DNA from: Dryas octopetala
Lineage: Eukaryota; Streptophyta; Magnoliopsida; Rosales; Rosaceae
NCBI GenBank assembly: GCA_963921425.1
Contig: OY992833.1
Location: 16,161,738-16,225,737, forward strand
Direction: 5' to 3'
Length of the DNA stretch: 64,000 nucleotides
Below the pieces are notes generated by a model. The model did no database searches. It was not told where the DNA came from and saw only the letters and a program-made list of their open reading frames with translations. A program made the position numbers and the translations under genes. This document shows positions 36,901 to 46,804 of this stretch, piece by piece (the stretch's first letter is position 1; the number at the start of each line of letters is the position of its first letter).

Positions 36901-37037
36901 AGGCTGTTCTTCAAATGGAGCAACAAAAGTTGCTCATCATCGCCGGAGCATTGGCTAGAGACCACAAATGTATGGCCGCTCAGTGAAACAAAGTAAATGG
37001 GTATTAAGAAAAGCCATGAAAACAGTGGAGTTCTCAT
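33978..37037 (-). CDS. LRR receptor-like protein 1 (Ve1/RLP type), 1019 aa
   Basis: Intronless cell-surface LRR receptor without a kinase, the architecture of tomato Ve1 and other RLPs that sense apoplastic ligands and signal with SOBIR1/BAK1 (family knowledge). Order: signal peptide (about 1-29, hydrophobic FSWLFLIPIYFVSL), LRRNT cap with paired cysteines (CSWEGVSCKEGC), about 30 extracellular LRRs of the LxxLDLSxNxxxGxIP type, an island near the SYIDYSRNNF region, four C-terminal LRRs, an acidic/polar juxtamembrane stretch, one TM helix (about 955-976) with a GxxxG motif (GFIVGFGSVIG), and a short basic tail. Compared with its tandem paralogue it lacks two LRRs and ten residues (QIPSKLGKLT), and has an extra ten-residue tandem repeat (ELPSLTLHID). 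A TATAAA-like box lies at about 37091-37097. The ligand is unknown. Confidence 0.94.
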   Translation of the reverse strand: MRTPLFSWLFLIPIYFVSLSGHTFVVSSQCSGDDEQLLLLHLKNSLEFDLASSTKLVKWNQDSDYCSWEGVSCKEGCVTHLDLSSESISGGLDNSSTLFSLQYLENLNLAYNRFNYSLSSLNLSHAGFAGQIPIEISHLTRLVILDFSTSYFDELPSLTLHIDELPSLKLENPNLSLLIGNLSELIELRLDLVNISAQRNDWCQAISASLPNLRVLSLSSCALSGPIHSSLLNLHSLSVIHIENNNLFTPVPEFFSNFKNLTSLRLGNSGLYGTFPKKIFQVPTLQTIYLQDNPQLQGSLPDFPKNGSLRSLVLSGSKFSGLFPNSIGDLKMLSTIDISSCNFSGSIPRSMANLTQLVYLDMSWNRFTGPIPLFSMAKNLNLIDLSFNHLTGQINSTQLENLTNMVTLDLSSNNLEGPIPTSIFNLRGLKILFLSSNNFSGPFLLNDLQQLRNLSKLDLSHNSLSICYDDTNSSYPSFPQLTTLLLASGKLRTFPDFLRNQSALVSLDLSENQIHGKIPNWIWRFSILYQLNLSCNYLDTLEGPMLNLTSPIYVLDLHSNQLQGEIPVLPGLPSYIDYSRNNFSSSIPTDISLTRTFFFSLSSNNLQGMIPESICNAPLIEVLDLSNNHFSGMIPQCLVGMSDKLAVLNLGRNNLTGSISDKFLGNCSLKTLDLNQNHIEGQFPESIGQCTMLEVLNLGNNQITGTFPSLLQNIPTLRVLVLRSNKFYGRIGCHKTSGTWPMLQIIDLAHNNFGGEIPGRCLRAWQAMRADEGDAVPVLNHLRFEVPTSLQVYYEDTITVTSKGLEMELVKILTIFTSIDLSSNKFNGSVPKEMGQLKALYVLNLSSNDLNGEIPSSFGNLQHVESLDLSNNSLSGQIPQQLAELTFLSFLNLSNNQLVGRIPTGTQFSTFPATSFIGNKGLWGPPLTVDNETGSMSPPTGSHPNSGHHENIDWDFVTAEIGFIVGFGSVIGSLMFCKRWRDWYYNSVEIHIILKIFPHLGKRSGDQGRHVYRNRRWRH

Positions 37038-38227
37038 TGAAACCTCTGATATTTAAAACCACTATGCAGATTCACTCTTGAAGTGTTATGTTTATATGAT
37101 GTGGATGAGTCCTTGGGGCGGCTTTTTAAACCCACGACTCTGGTTTTAAATTGATTGTCGTTTCATTTTCTTCTTCTTTTTTCTCTTTTAAAAATAAGTT
37201 TCCCTGGTTCCCTCTTGCCAGGAAATTGTACATATATGATCCTATCCTTACGTAACAAATGTCATCTCTGTTTTTCTTTTTCATTTGTCAATCTGTAACT
37301 CTCACAGTGAGAAGTGTGGAAATTTCAGTACCAAATAGAAAGATTCTATTATATATAATAATGTGTATATATATGAGAGAAAAGTAAGCCACAATTATGA
37401 GGGAACCTCCTTTGCATTTGGGAAAAATGGGACAACTTGCAGAGAGCAAAAATTTCTGATAATAATAAAAAATGTTCAAACCAATACTTCAGAGTTCAGT
37501 ATCATCCTTGGAAAAGAGTAAAACCTCATACAACCCTGTCGGTGAAGTTTACATTTAGCCATGCAGTTTGGTACTTAATAATCAGGGGACATATTGGCAT
37601 AAATGCATATAAATAAGAGCATGATTTTTTTATTTTTTTTGGTCTGATAAATAAGACCGATTAACAAAATCCACATTCTACAAAGCCAAAACATTTATCT
37701 CAAAAAAAAAAAAAAAAAAAGTGAAAACCCAACAACACTATTTAAGCCAAAACTTGAAACTTCTTTTAACATCAGGAAGAAAAATAGAGAAATATCACTA
37801 GACTGGTCACACACTTATTCAATATGAATGAATAAGGTCAACAGTTTGAAGTTTCAATATGCAACCAAACCAATTAAAAGTCATGCAAAGGACTTGTTTC
37901 GTGTATAATGGGGGCTCCCCCTTCTTGGAATGAACCTATGCCGTGTCCAACTCCACTCCCCGGGTTTCCCATTGACCAAGACACCATGAATACGTTAAGC
38001 AGAGTCTTCCTGCCCTTTAGGCACAGATAGAGATGTTGCTTCTGACCAAGAAAAAAAAAGGTAGAGATGTTGATCTTGCTGATCTGATTGGACCTGAACT
38101 CTGAAGCTTAGTCAAGGGACTGCGAGCCTCAGCTTATCAGTAGCTGATCTACTGGTTGTAATTAAAACTAGCAAAGAGACATGATTGAAGTAATTAACTG
38201 GCTTTAAAATGGTCCAAGATAGTGCTT
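37038..38227. other. Duplicated intergenic DNA between receptor gene 1 and the At4g14100-like gene
   Basis: Promoter side of the receptor gene. It has no exon. It contains AT-rich runs and ends at the LINE insertion. The corresponding DNA in unit 2 (50015-52256) is interrupted by a foldback element. Confidence 0.5.
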
Positions 38228-38649
38228 AAAGGTGAACAGGTACTTATTTTTTTTTTTTTTTGGTGAACTGGAGGGCCAAAGCCCCAAAGAACAGACTAAG
38301 AAGCCACTAAACGAGCCCTAGGAAGGCCCATACAATCATCAGCTAAAAGAGGAACACAACCAAGAGGAGGAACCTCCAATTCAACAAGCCTAAATCCAAC
38401 GAATGTCCAAGACCAGCTAAGTGGTCAGCAACCAGATTCTTCTCTCTGAAGATGTGGGACAACTTGCAATCCCAGTTCCTCTTAAGTAAGCACTGGCAAG
38501 CAGCAATGAGAGAGCCAAGGGGATGAGTCAAACTCCCATTCTGCAGAACAAGAGAAATAGCACAACTGGAATGCATTTCAATCAACGCATGTCTATAACC
38601 CCTACGCCAAGATAGAGTCAGACCATGATATAAAAGGTGAATAGGTACT
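38228..38649 (-). mobile_element. 5'-truncated LINE insertion, unit 1 only
   Basis: Insert 38245-38632, with the T run at its left (38245-38261) being the poly-A tail of a minus-strand LINE. It encodes the C-terminal half of a LINE RNase H domain (CKLSHIFREKNLVADHLAGL). It is flanked by a 17-bp TSD, AAAGGTGAACAGGTACT (38228-38244) and AAAGGTGAATAGGTACT (38633-38649), one mismatch. Unit 2 has a single copy of this 17-mer (52257-52273), the empty site, so the insertion came after the duplication. Target-primed reverse transcription explains the truncation and the tail. Confidence 0.93.
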
Positions 38650-38973
38650 GATGCAAGCAAAGGAGAAGAGAATTTGAATTGGGCCAACTTAGTCTCATAT
38701 CTTGATGCAAGTCCTTTTTAAGTTGGTGGACAACTTCAACTTCAACTTTAACTTAGTCTCATAATTGAAACAATGAAACAATAAGAACCTTAATTAAACT
38801 TGGCCCAACCTAGAGCAACCATAATGTAATTTGACCAAAATTATTCTCCTTCTGGTTGTCTAGTCTATACAATGAACATATTTCATAATAAGATAATACT
38901 GACTAACTGCAAAGAGTGAAACTTTATATGGTTAAGCAGATATATATACATATGACAATTTACAGTCTAAAAG

Positions 38974-40170
38974 TTATGCATCTCTGTTTTGGTTGAAGCA
39001 ATATGCAGGTGCTTGAGTAACTGAATCTGGCAAAACTTCTCCAACCTCAAATGTCATCACGTGACTAGATATTCCTGCAAAATTATCACACTCTCAGGTC
39101 ACTATATCTTTTCTAACAGGTGAACCGCAACCTGTTCAATTATTGCATCCCCTACATTCTTACATTAACCATAAAAACTGATAAAGATAAAGGGTAACAT
39201 TTTCTTGTAAAGAACCGGCAAATTAAATTACTAAATTCTTCAATGACAAATCTACTAGGTGTTGAAAAAACAGTCCTCTGGATTTATATAATTGTTATAT
39301 ACAAGTTTAGAGTTGAGACAGTCGCAATTAAAGTCGAACTGGCCTAAGAGTCAAAATCATGAATTTTTCAAAACAGGGGTCAAAATTGTAAATCCCCCAT
39401 TAAAGTGCACCATTTTATGAAGTTTCCCATCAATTGGATTAATCATTTTTGTTAGACTGTTTGACATTGGAACATATTTCTATAGATAAAAAGAAGAAAT
39501 AATATTGATCTAATTGTGGGTTCATTTGAGCAGTTACTAGGACACAAACATATTGACAAACAAAGTTTTGTCACTGATAAAGATAGAGAAAATAACTTGA
39601 ACATTAATGAACACCAACAAAGTGCATATGGGTGAAAGTATATAAAGTTATAAAACATTATGAATTGCAAGCAATTTAGATGAATATATATGACATACCA
39701 TCATAGAAATCCCAACGAACTGGCCTCTTAGTGTGAACATCCTCATAGTACCAAATGAAATCCACCTTCTCCCACACATTGCAAAGAAACCCATCAGTGA
39801 CTTGAGTCCCAAGGTAGTCTGCTCCATCAAGAAAATTAGGCCTTGGAATACCCACTTCAAACTCTGTAACCTCGCATCCTCCTCCATCACCTATGGTGTA
39901 GTAAAACGACGTGCCGTTGTTCCACTCCACATCATACAAAACCTCACCTAGCTGCTTCTGAAATATGTTCACATTGCGCCCTCTAGGCCAGTCGTACCAT
40001 AGGTCGCTGAGCTGGAGGTGTGTTGAGGTCAAGTTCATGTATAGAAGGGCATGGAATTGCTCTGGCCATGGTGAGGGTGTTGGGGATAAGCTTGAGGTAG
40101 TCGCTAGCTGTAGGGTTAGAGAGGTTGCTAAGCATAGTTGAAGAAGAAGTGGTAGGTTTAACTGCTTCAT
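38974..40170 (-). CDS. At4g14100-like secreted protein, copy 1
   Basis: Two exons, 40170-39699 and 39074-38974, joined in phase 1 (573 nt, 190 aa). The start is the Met of [20 protein letters not shown], a clear signal peptide; an upstream in-frame Met exists but would bury it. It matches the plant family typified by Arabidopsis At4g14100 in [60 protein letters not shown] and the end [17 protein letters not shown]...APAYCF. Databases sometimes name this family 'transferase, transferring glycosyl groups', but no function is established. Likely extracellular or in the secretory path. Nearly identical to copy 2 (differences include Leu/Phe at residue 4 and Asn/Asp in RPNFLDGA). Confidence 0.9.
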
Positions 40171-40601
40171 CTTTTTTTGTTTTTGTTTTTCTCCTTTTTT
40201 CTTTCTAATCTTGCTCTGCTTCTTCAGATGGCTACTCATTTTGTGGGTTTTGAGGTATGGATGGGAATAAATAAAGCGATAATCCAAGTTCCAATTGAGT
40301 GGTTGAGAAGCAAAGACGTTGCTCATCAGTGTGTTTGTAGGAAGAACCTTCAAATTTTATAAACCTTTAAAGTGATGGGATTCACAAAATGATTTATTTA
40401 GTTAAGCTATTTAGTTGATGGGATTTAATTGTAGGATTTGTAATTTTTTATTTTTTTTTTTATATTTCTAATTGGAGGACCGGACACTAGACACTGAAGT
40501 CCCGGTCTTAGGTCCGGGGTCTGGGTTTAGGTCACGAATCCGAATATAAGTCCGTGTCCTGAGTTCGAGGTCCCAAGTTTGCATTAGGGTGTGTTTGGAT
40601 A

Positions 40602-42077
40602 AAAGAATTTGGGTTAAATACAAGGCTTAATTATCGATTTACCACCCAAAATTGTAACTCATTCCCACTTTACCACCTGAAAGTTTTTTTGTCCCAGATT
40701 ACCACCTGTAACTTACATCTGTGTCCCATTTTACCTTGTTCCGTCAACAATTCCGTTAATGCTGACGATCTGGCCGTTAATGCTGACGTGGCGCGCTAGA
40801 TGTGCGCCACATGTCACATCTTTTTTTTTCGCATTTTTTTATTTTTTTTTATAAACTTTGAAAATTAATTAAAAATAGCTCCGAACTCAGAAAAATACAC
40901 GAAAAATTCCTACGGACTCGTCTTGACTAGCACTAATTTACTATAAGGTTAAATTACCAATTTTCTCTCTAAAAATTTTCAAAAAAATTAGAAAGTCCAA
41001 ATTTATTTCTAAAAAATTAAAATAAATTTTCCTCTATTAAATAAATTCTAGAAAAAATTCTAGAATTTTCATAAACTCTTGGACAAATTCCCAAAAATAT
41101 TTTGAAAAATTACCAAAAGCTTGTTTTAGAGAATTATTTCGAGACTTTACAGAAATTCTAGAATTTTTCTAGAATTTATTTTATAGGGAATTTTATTTTT
41201 CTCTAAGACCGAGAGGTCTTTTGGGTAGCAAGTGTTCACGAGAAAGGTATTGTTAGTTTTTAGAAGACTAACGGTGCAGACCTCATATTTTTTGGAGTTC
41301 GGGAGATTATTCTATGAATTTCCAAAGAGTCTAGAGTATTTTAATTTTCTAGAAATAAATTTGGACTTTCCAAATTTTTTGGAAATTTTTAGAGGAAAAA
41401 TTGGCATTTTGACCCCATAGTAAATTAGTACTAGTTAAGACAAGTCGGTAGGAATTTTCCGTATATTTTTCTAAGTTCGGAGCTATTTTTAATTAATTTT
41501 TCAAAGTTTATAAAAATAGAAAAATCAAAAAAATCAAAAAATACAAAAAAGATGTGACACGTGGCGCACATCCAGCGCGCCACATCAGCATTAACGGAAT
41601 TGTTGACGGAACAAGGTAAAATGGGACACGGATGTAAGTTACAGGTGGTAATCTGGGACAAAAAAACTTTTAGTTGATAAAGTAAGAATGAGTTACAATT
41701 TTAAGTGGTAAATCGATAATTAAGCCTAAATACAAAAATGGTCCATGAATTTTATTGTAATTCTCAATTTGGTCAATTAACTATAAAAGTGTCAATTTGG
41801 TCCACAAATTTCTCAAGTTATACCAAAACAGTACAAACGTTAACTTTCATAAAAAAAATTAAGCTAAAATGTGATGAATGGACTGAAATGCCCTTAAAAA
41901 TGTAGTCACATGTTGTGCACATAACTAGTTCCGTTAATTTTTAGATGGAAGTTAACGTTTGTACTGTTTTAGTATAATATGATAAATTCGTGAACCAATA
42001 TTTTTTATAATTATTAGATTAAATTGAAAATCACAGTAAAATTCGTGGACCATTTTGATATTTAACTCAAAGAACTT
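40602..42077. mobile_element. TIR element (GGGTTAAATAC type) in unit 1, split by a nested element
   Basis: The same element as 54255-54600 in unit 2. It starts GGGTTAAATACAAAAATGGT and ends with the inverse of GAGTTAAATATCAAAATGGT. Flanks are AAAGAATTT (40602-40610) and AAAGAACTT (42069-42077), 8 of 9. Here it is 1458 bp instead of 346 bp because a foldback element has inserted at 40624. Confidence 0.85.
40615..41735. mobile_element. 1.1-kb foldback element with exact 9-bp TSD, unit 1 only
   Basis: The body is 40624-41726 (1103 bp). Its ends are GGCTTAATTATCGATTTACC and the perfect inverse, and the arms stay alignable for about 430 bases or more, so almost the whole element can fold into one hairpin. 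The TSD TAAATACAA is exact (40615-40623, 41727-41735). The empty site is kept in unit 2 at 54259-54267. Long TIRs and a 9-bp TSD indicate a MULE-derived foldback element. Non-coding. Confidence 0.93.
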
Positions 42078-43068
42078 TGACGTGAGATTTGGAGTCAAGA
42101 TAGTGTTTACAACTCCATCTTGCTAAAGTCCCTTGTTTAACTAAAAGATAAAATTTGTCAGACTCGCTTTTAAACTGGGCTCATGTTCATCATAAGAAAT
42201 CTTGGGCATAGAAATCATACGAGTTCAGTGCTTCCAGTAATCTTCTGCCCATCCATAGCTACTAGATAGGAGTTTGGAAATTTTGGATCCTCAAATAAAT
42301 AAAGCTAGAGACAATAAAAGTTCTTAAATTTAAATTGTCAAATGATGAGACTAGTGACATGATGATATAGATATCTTAACAGCTACAAATAAATGAATCT
42401 CATAATTGATTAAAATAAAACACAACAAAATTAGAAATCAAAATTTCAGAATTTAATTTGTTGCCAGTAACATTACTTTCCCTAAACTAGCTAATCACCA
42501 AGACTTCTCTTTTAGGGGCTTTAGATATATGCCAAGATAATCAAACTGCAGAGGCTGTCCAGATAGTTCAGGGCAAATCATGCTTCATGTGGTGCACTTC
42601 ATATTGTTCAAGTAGGAAAGGAAAACTCTCAACAACAGAAAAATTATTACATGTGATAGGTATATAAGGCACTCTTCTCAGAACAACTAATTCATGTGAT
42701 TAGCCCATAAGGAGATATTATGACTAATCACATTGGCCACTTATTGTAAGAGGAGTTTTGTATACACCTGTTACATGAAAAATTTCTCTTAACAGCAAAT
42801 GACTCATATCATGTTCCACAGCTCAATGTCAATGTTGTACCATGCTAATTAATGACTCAAAATTTTGTAATGGCCCATGTTAGATGAGCATTATATAATT
42901 TATGTTTACCATCCTAATATAAGAAAACTGCAACTCTAAAAGGTTATAAGGATCTACATCAACCGGTTACTTGTATGTATTCAAAAAACAAAAACTAAGG
43001 TCATTGGAAAATATTACAATGTATTATTTCTAATAAAAGAAGAAAAACTGGCTACCTATGCTGCATCT
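42078..43068. other. Duplicated intergenic DNA 3' of the xylose isomerase fragment
   Basis: No exon. In unit 2 the same DNA (54610-55595) separates the At4g14100-like gene from the functional xylose isomerase stop codon. Confidence 0.6.
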
Positions 43069-43890
43069 CTACAAAGCAGACTGGAAGATCATCTCCGCAA
43101 GTTCCTGCAACACAGCACACAACTTACTGTTAGATTGCATCATTAAGGCCAAAGTGGAAGATTAACTAAGGCCAAACTGAACATATGGGTTAACTACACC
43201 AGAGACAACAAAATAGAACACTGTGGTTTTGCTAGCTTGGTTGTGCACCTTTACAGGTTGGAAATGCACTCTGGTATCGATATCAACAGACATTGAAATG
43301 GAAAGATATAACTTGTAACCCAGGACTAACAACCAAAAGATTGAGAAAATGTCTCCCCAAGCATCTGGATGTTCATAAGGTTTGAAATCAACATAGATAC
43401 CTCATTTCAAGAGTGGATTCTGAATGAGAGGCTTTTGGACGGACATACCAAATATAAGTCATATAATGCTGATAGATTGTATTTTTAGATTATAAATGAG
43501 TAATATCCATAGATTTGGAGAGGTTTTGGAGAGGTGTGTGGGTGGATTGATGTGTAACATCAAGGAAGAAGGGTTTCAAAGTAGATGAGATATATCAAAG
43601 GGAAACAAGGAAAAGAACATCAAAGGATACAATATTTACAACAAAAAGCTAGCATGAAAACTTCATTGTGCACAGAAGTCAAAGAGGGAAAAGTATCCAG
43701 CTAAGAAAATTGAGAGGACAATGTTTACATGCACAGCTAAGGAAATCTAGCATGAAAACTTCATTGCATGCACAGCGCCAGTTGTGAGGAAAAAACTGTT
43801 TCATAATTGTTTTAAAATATTTTTAAATTACCTGCTTGGCAGAAGGAACTTTTGGTTCACCCCACTCCATGGCCTTCTTCTCAAGATATT
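43069..43890 (-). pseudogene. Xylose isomerase 3' fragment left by the duplication
   Basis: Copies of the last two coding exons with the intron between them: partial exon 19 (43890-43832) and exon 20 with its stop (43104-43069). Exon 19 is cut at its middle ([12 protein letters not shown] remains) and runs directly into the intergenic DNA that begins unit 2. The retained intron shows this is a DNA-level duplicate, not a retrocopy. It cannot make an enzyme. Confidence 0.95.
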
Positions 43891-43894
43891 CAAA

Positions 43895-46804
43895 CTAATT
43901 TACAACAAAATATTTTAATATATTGGGTTTTTTTTTAAAGTCCAAAACGAAAAGGCTCATAATCAGCCGGCCTACTTGTAAAAATACGGTCACAGTCCGG
44001 TCCACTTTAATGAGCCGAGCACTCGGTACTATCCACCGAGCGCTTGACAATTGCCACTATCAAGCAGTACAATGATTGTCATTGTGTGACAGTAGCTATT
44101 TGAATTATGCAAAAAAACATTTGTGCTATAGTGTTATTAATTGTCACGGTCACATAGTGGCTTAGTTAAAAAAAAAAACCCCTTACCGAGCGCTCGGTGC
44201 CAAAAACACAAAACGAACATAACATGAGCTTTTATTTGTACAAAGCAGACCTATTTATCATTGTAACTTTTTAGGTAAGTTTGTTTATCATTTAAGACTG
44301 TAAAATGAATTTTAAAGTAATTTACTTTAAAGTACATTGATTTTAATTACTAAATTTCAATAACTTTTTAGTTTATATACCAAAATTGAATAGCATTTTA
44401 CATTAGGTATTTAGGTACTAATTGAAAAGTCAAACAAAATAATAAAGTAAAAGGTATTAGAATTTACAAATATTACAACACATGCTACTACAATAAAAAA
44501 ATAAAAATAATATTACATCGCAAATATTACATTAATTTATACTATATTGTATTAAAAAAAAAAATCAATCCAGTCACAATTTAACTGTGACTATCTTGGT
44601 AAATTAAAAAAGACAACTCACACCACTATGCTATGTATTATTTTGAGTAAAAGTATTGTTTTGACCTCTATTTATACTTATTGTAGTATAATTTCTCTAA
44701 AAAAAATTCAATTAAGTTACAATTTAATTGTGACTGTCTCACAACTTAGATGTGATTGTCGTTCAGTCACAACTAAATTTGAAATTGTGAGTATCGTACA
44801 GTCACAACTAAATGTGAAGTTGAGACTACACTAACAAATTTTCAAAATAATATAAAAGCCTCAAGGGTAATTTTGTCAAAACCTTATAAATTTTAATTAA
44901 CACCCATCATATGTGGGCCAAAGGACAAAAATGTCCAATGAAAAAAGGCTCAAATCAAAAGGGCCAACATATTTGTGACATAATCTAAAAAACTACATTT
45001 AAGTTTAGTAGTTCAATTGAAATATTATATAGTCTTCATGTTGTATCAAAAAATTATTGAGATTTAGTATTTAATCCTAATTTTCTATTTACTTTAATAT
45101 ATTTGACTAAATAATATATTAAATAAGATATATAATTATGATAATAAATATGTATTATATAATGTATATAAAATTACGGTTACAATTTGAACTCGGGTTC
45201 AAGTTGGATTTGGGTATGCACAGTCTCAACCGAACCCAAATTTGTGGTAGTTGAATTTAAGTTTGGATTGGGCTTGAGTTTTTTTAAACTTGTCAATTTA
45301 TGCTCGAAAGCTTGGTTGAGTTGGAATTAACCTAAACCAAATTGCATCCTTAACTACTTGATGTCTAGTTCATACTCATTCATTATGCTAGTGGGACCGA
45401 AAGTATATGTGCAAAATATCTACGACTAGCTATTCTCCATATGGATGCCCAAATGTAAGCTAGTAATCTTAGGGTCCGTTTGACACTGTTTTTAAAATTA
45501 TCAAAAGTGCTTTCAAATTAGTAGAAGCATTTTTGGTAGTATTTGACAAAAATAAATGAAAGTGCTTTTGGGATATAAAAGTGCTTTTAAGGAATTTTTT
45601 GAGAAGCACATGTCAAGTGCTTTTTTCATAAAGCACTTCTAAGTACTTTTGTATGAACCATTTAGAATTTTTGTAAAAATATGTTTATGCTTCTTAGCAA
45701 AAGTGCTTCAAGTAAAAGCATTACTAAGTAAAAGCGTTATTAAGTAAAAGCGTTTCCAAGAAGCACTGCCAAACAGGCCTTTAGTCTTAAATTTAAAGTT
45801 AAAAAGTTAAATTGTTCACGTATAAAATTAGTATCAATTCATTTGACACGATTAATTAAGTAGGTCCATATTATAATTTTTTATTATTCAATACTCACAA
45901 AGGGAAGGAAGGCGATGTCCCGGCTCACATTAAGGAGACCCCAATCTTTTTGCATTTATAAAATTAAAAAGCAATACTTTGAAGAAAACATCGCCATTGA
46001 ATCTCAATTAAGTAACAATTTCTTCTCTGTAATATGTGGTTCTTGTCAATAGTGGAGCTGTACTATGCTAAAATTAATTTATTTTTTTCTTTAGGTTTAC
46101 TAATTATGCATCTAAAAAATAAGTTTGCAAAAAATTAGACAAATAAAAAAACATTAAAATATTTAATTTTAATTAAATACATAGACGAAAAATATACATT
46201 TCAACAAACACTTATCAAATGATGACCATTTAACTCCCAGGAGAATGTAAGTATATTTCTTCGAGCTCTTGTTAATTATCCGCCATCACATCAATGTATA
46301 TTGCAGCTTGGGAAATCTATGGTGGTAATACTCGACTTTTGGAGTTGACATCCCGTTTCCCAAATATAATTTTCGAGGTTTGTCAGTTAATTTCCTCTTT
46401 TATTTCATGGTGAAACTAGTTTGATGCTAGCAATTAAATTCTACGTGTCTGTACAAAAATAAATAATAAAAAGCAAATTCTACATAAGGTGCAATGATGC
46501 AAGAAGAACTGGGAATTCAATTATATATATACTATATAGAAAATAATAATTACAAACCCTGTTTTGTTTTTAGGAAGATCGAAATTCATTAAAATTTTCA
46601 AAAATGTTTCATGACCATAGTCTACCGTGAGTCAGTGATTAGGGGAAATGCATATATATTGAACAAGTAGCCACAGATTTATGTATTAGAAAACTTCATC
46701 ATTGATATATCTTATTAATATCATAACTTGAACAAGACTGGCATCTTCATTTGATGAGACATTTATTATTTGCTAATTGAAACCGATAACTTTTCAGAAT
46801 CAGT
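43895..46804. other. Duplicated intergenic DNA 3' of receptor gene 2
   Basis: Copy of 31086-33977 with scattered substitutions. It includes the same GAGCGCTCGGT palindromes and the pre-existing hAT-type MITE. No gene. Confidence 0.6.
45464..45789. mobile_element. hAT-type MITE, copy in unit 2
   Basis: Same insertion as 32659-32952, with the TAATCTTA/TAGTCTTA flanks. It has an internal 17-base duplication (AAGCGTTATTAAGTAAA-like) that is absent from unit 1. Confidence 0.6.

Larger units (their letters stand above)
31082..43890. repeat. Tandem duplication, unit 1 (12.8 kb)
   Basis: Unit 1 of a direct duplication whose second copy starts immediately at 43891. Near-identity with unit 2 runs through intergenic DNA, a receptor-like protein gene, an At4g14100-like gene and the 3' end of xylose isomerase. 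At the joint (43891-43894) the four bases CAAA are shared between the left flank (31082-31085) and the xylose isomerase exon (56414-56417), i.e. microhomology. Unit-specific insertions: a LINE at 38245-38632 and a foldback element at 40624-41726. Confidence 0.97.

Noticed and set aside
43069..43890. Second functional xylose isomerase
   Set aside because: Only the last exon and part of the preceding one are present; all catalytic exons are missing.
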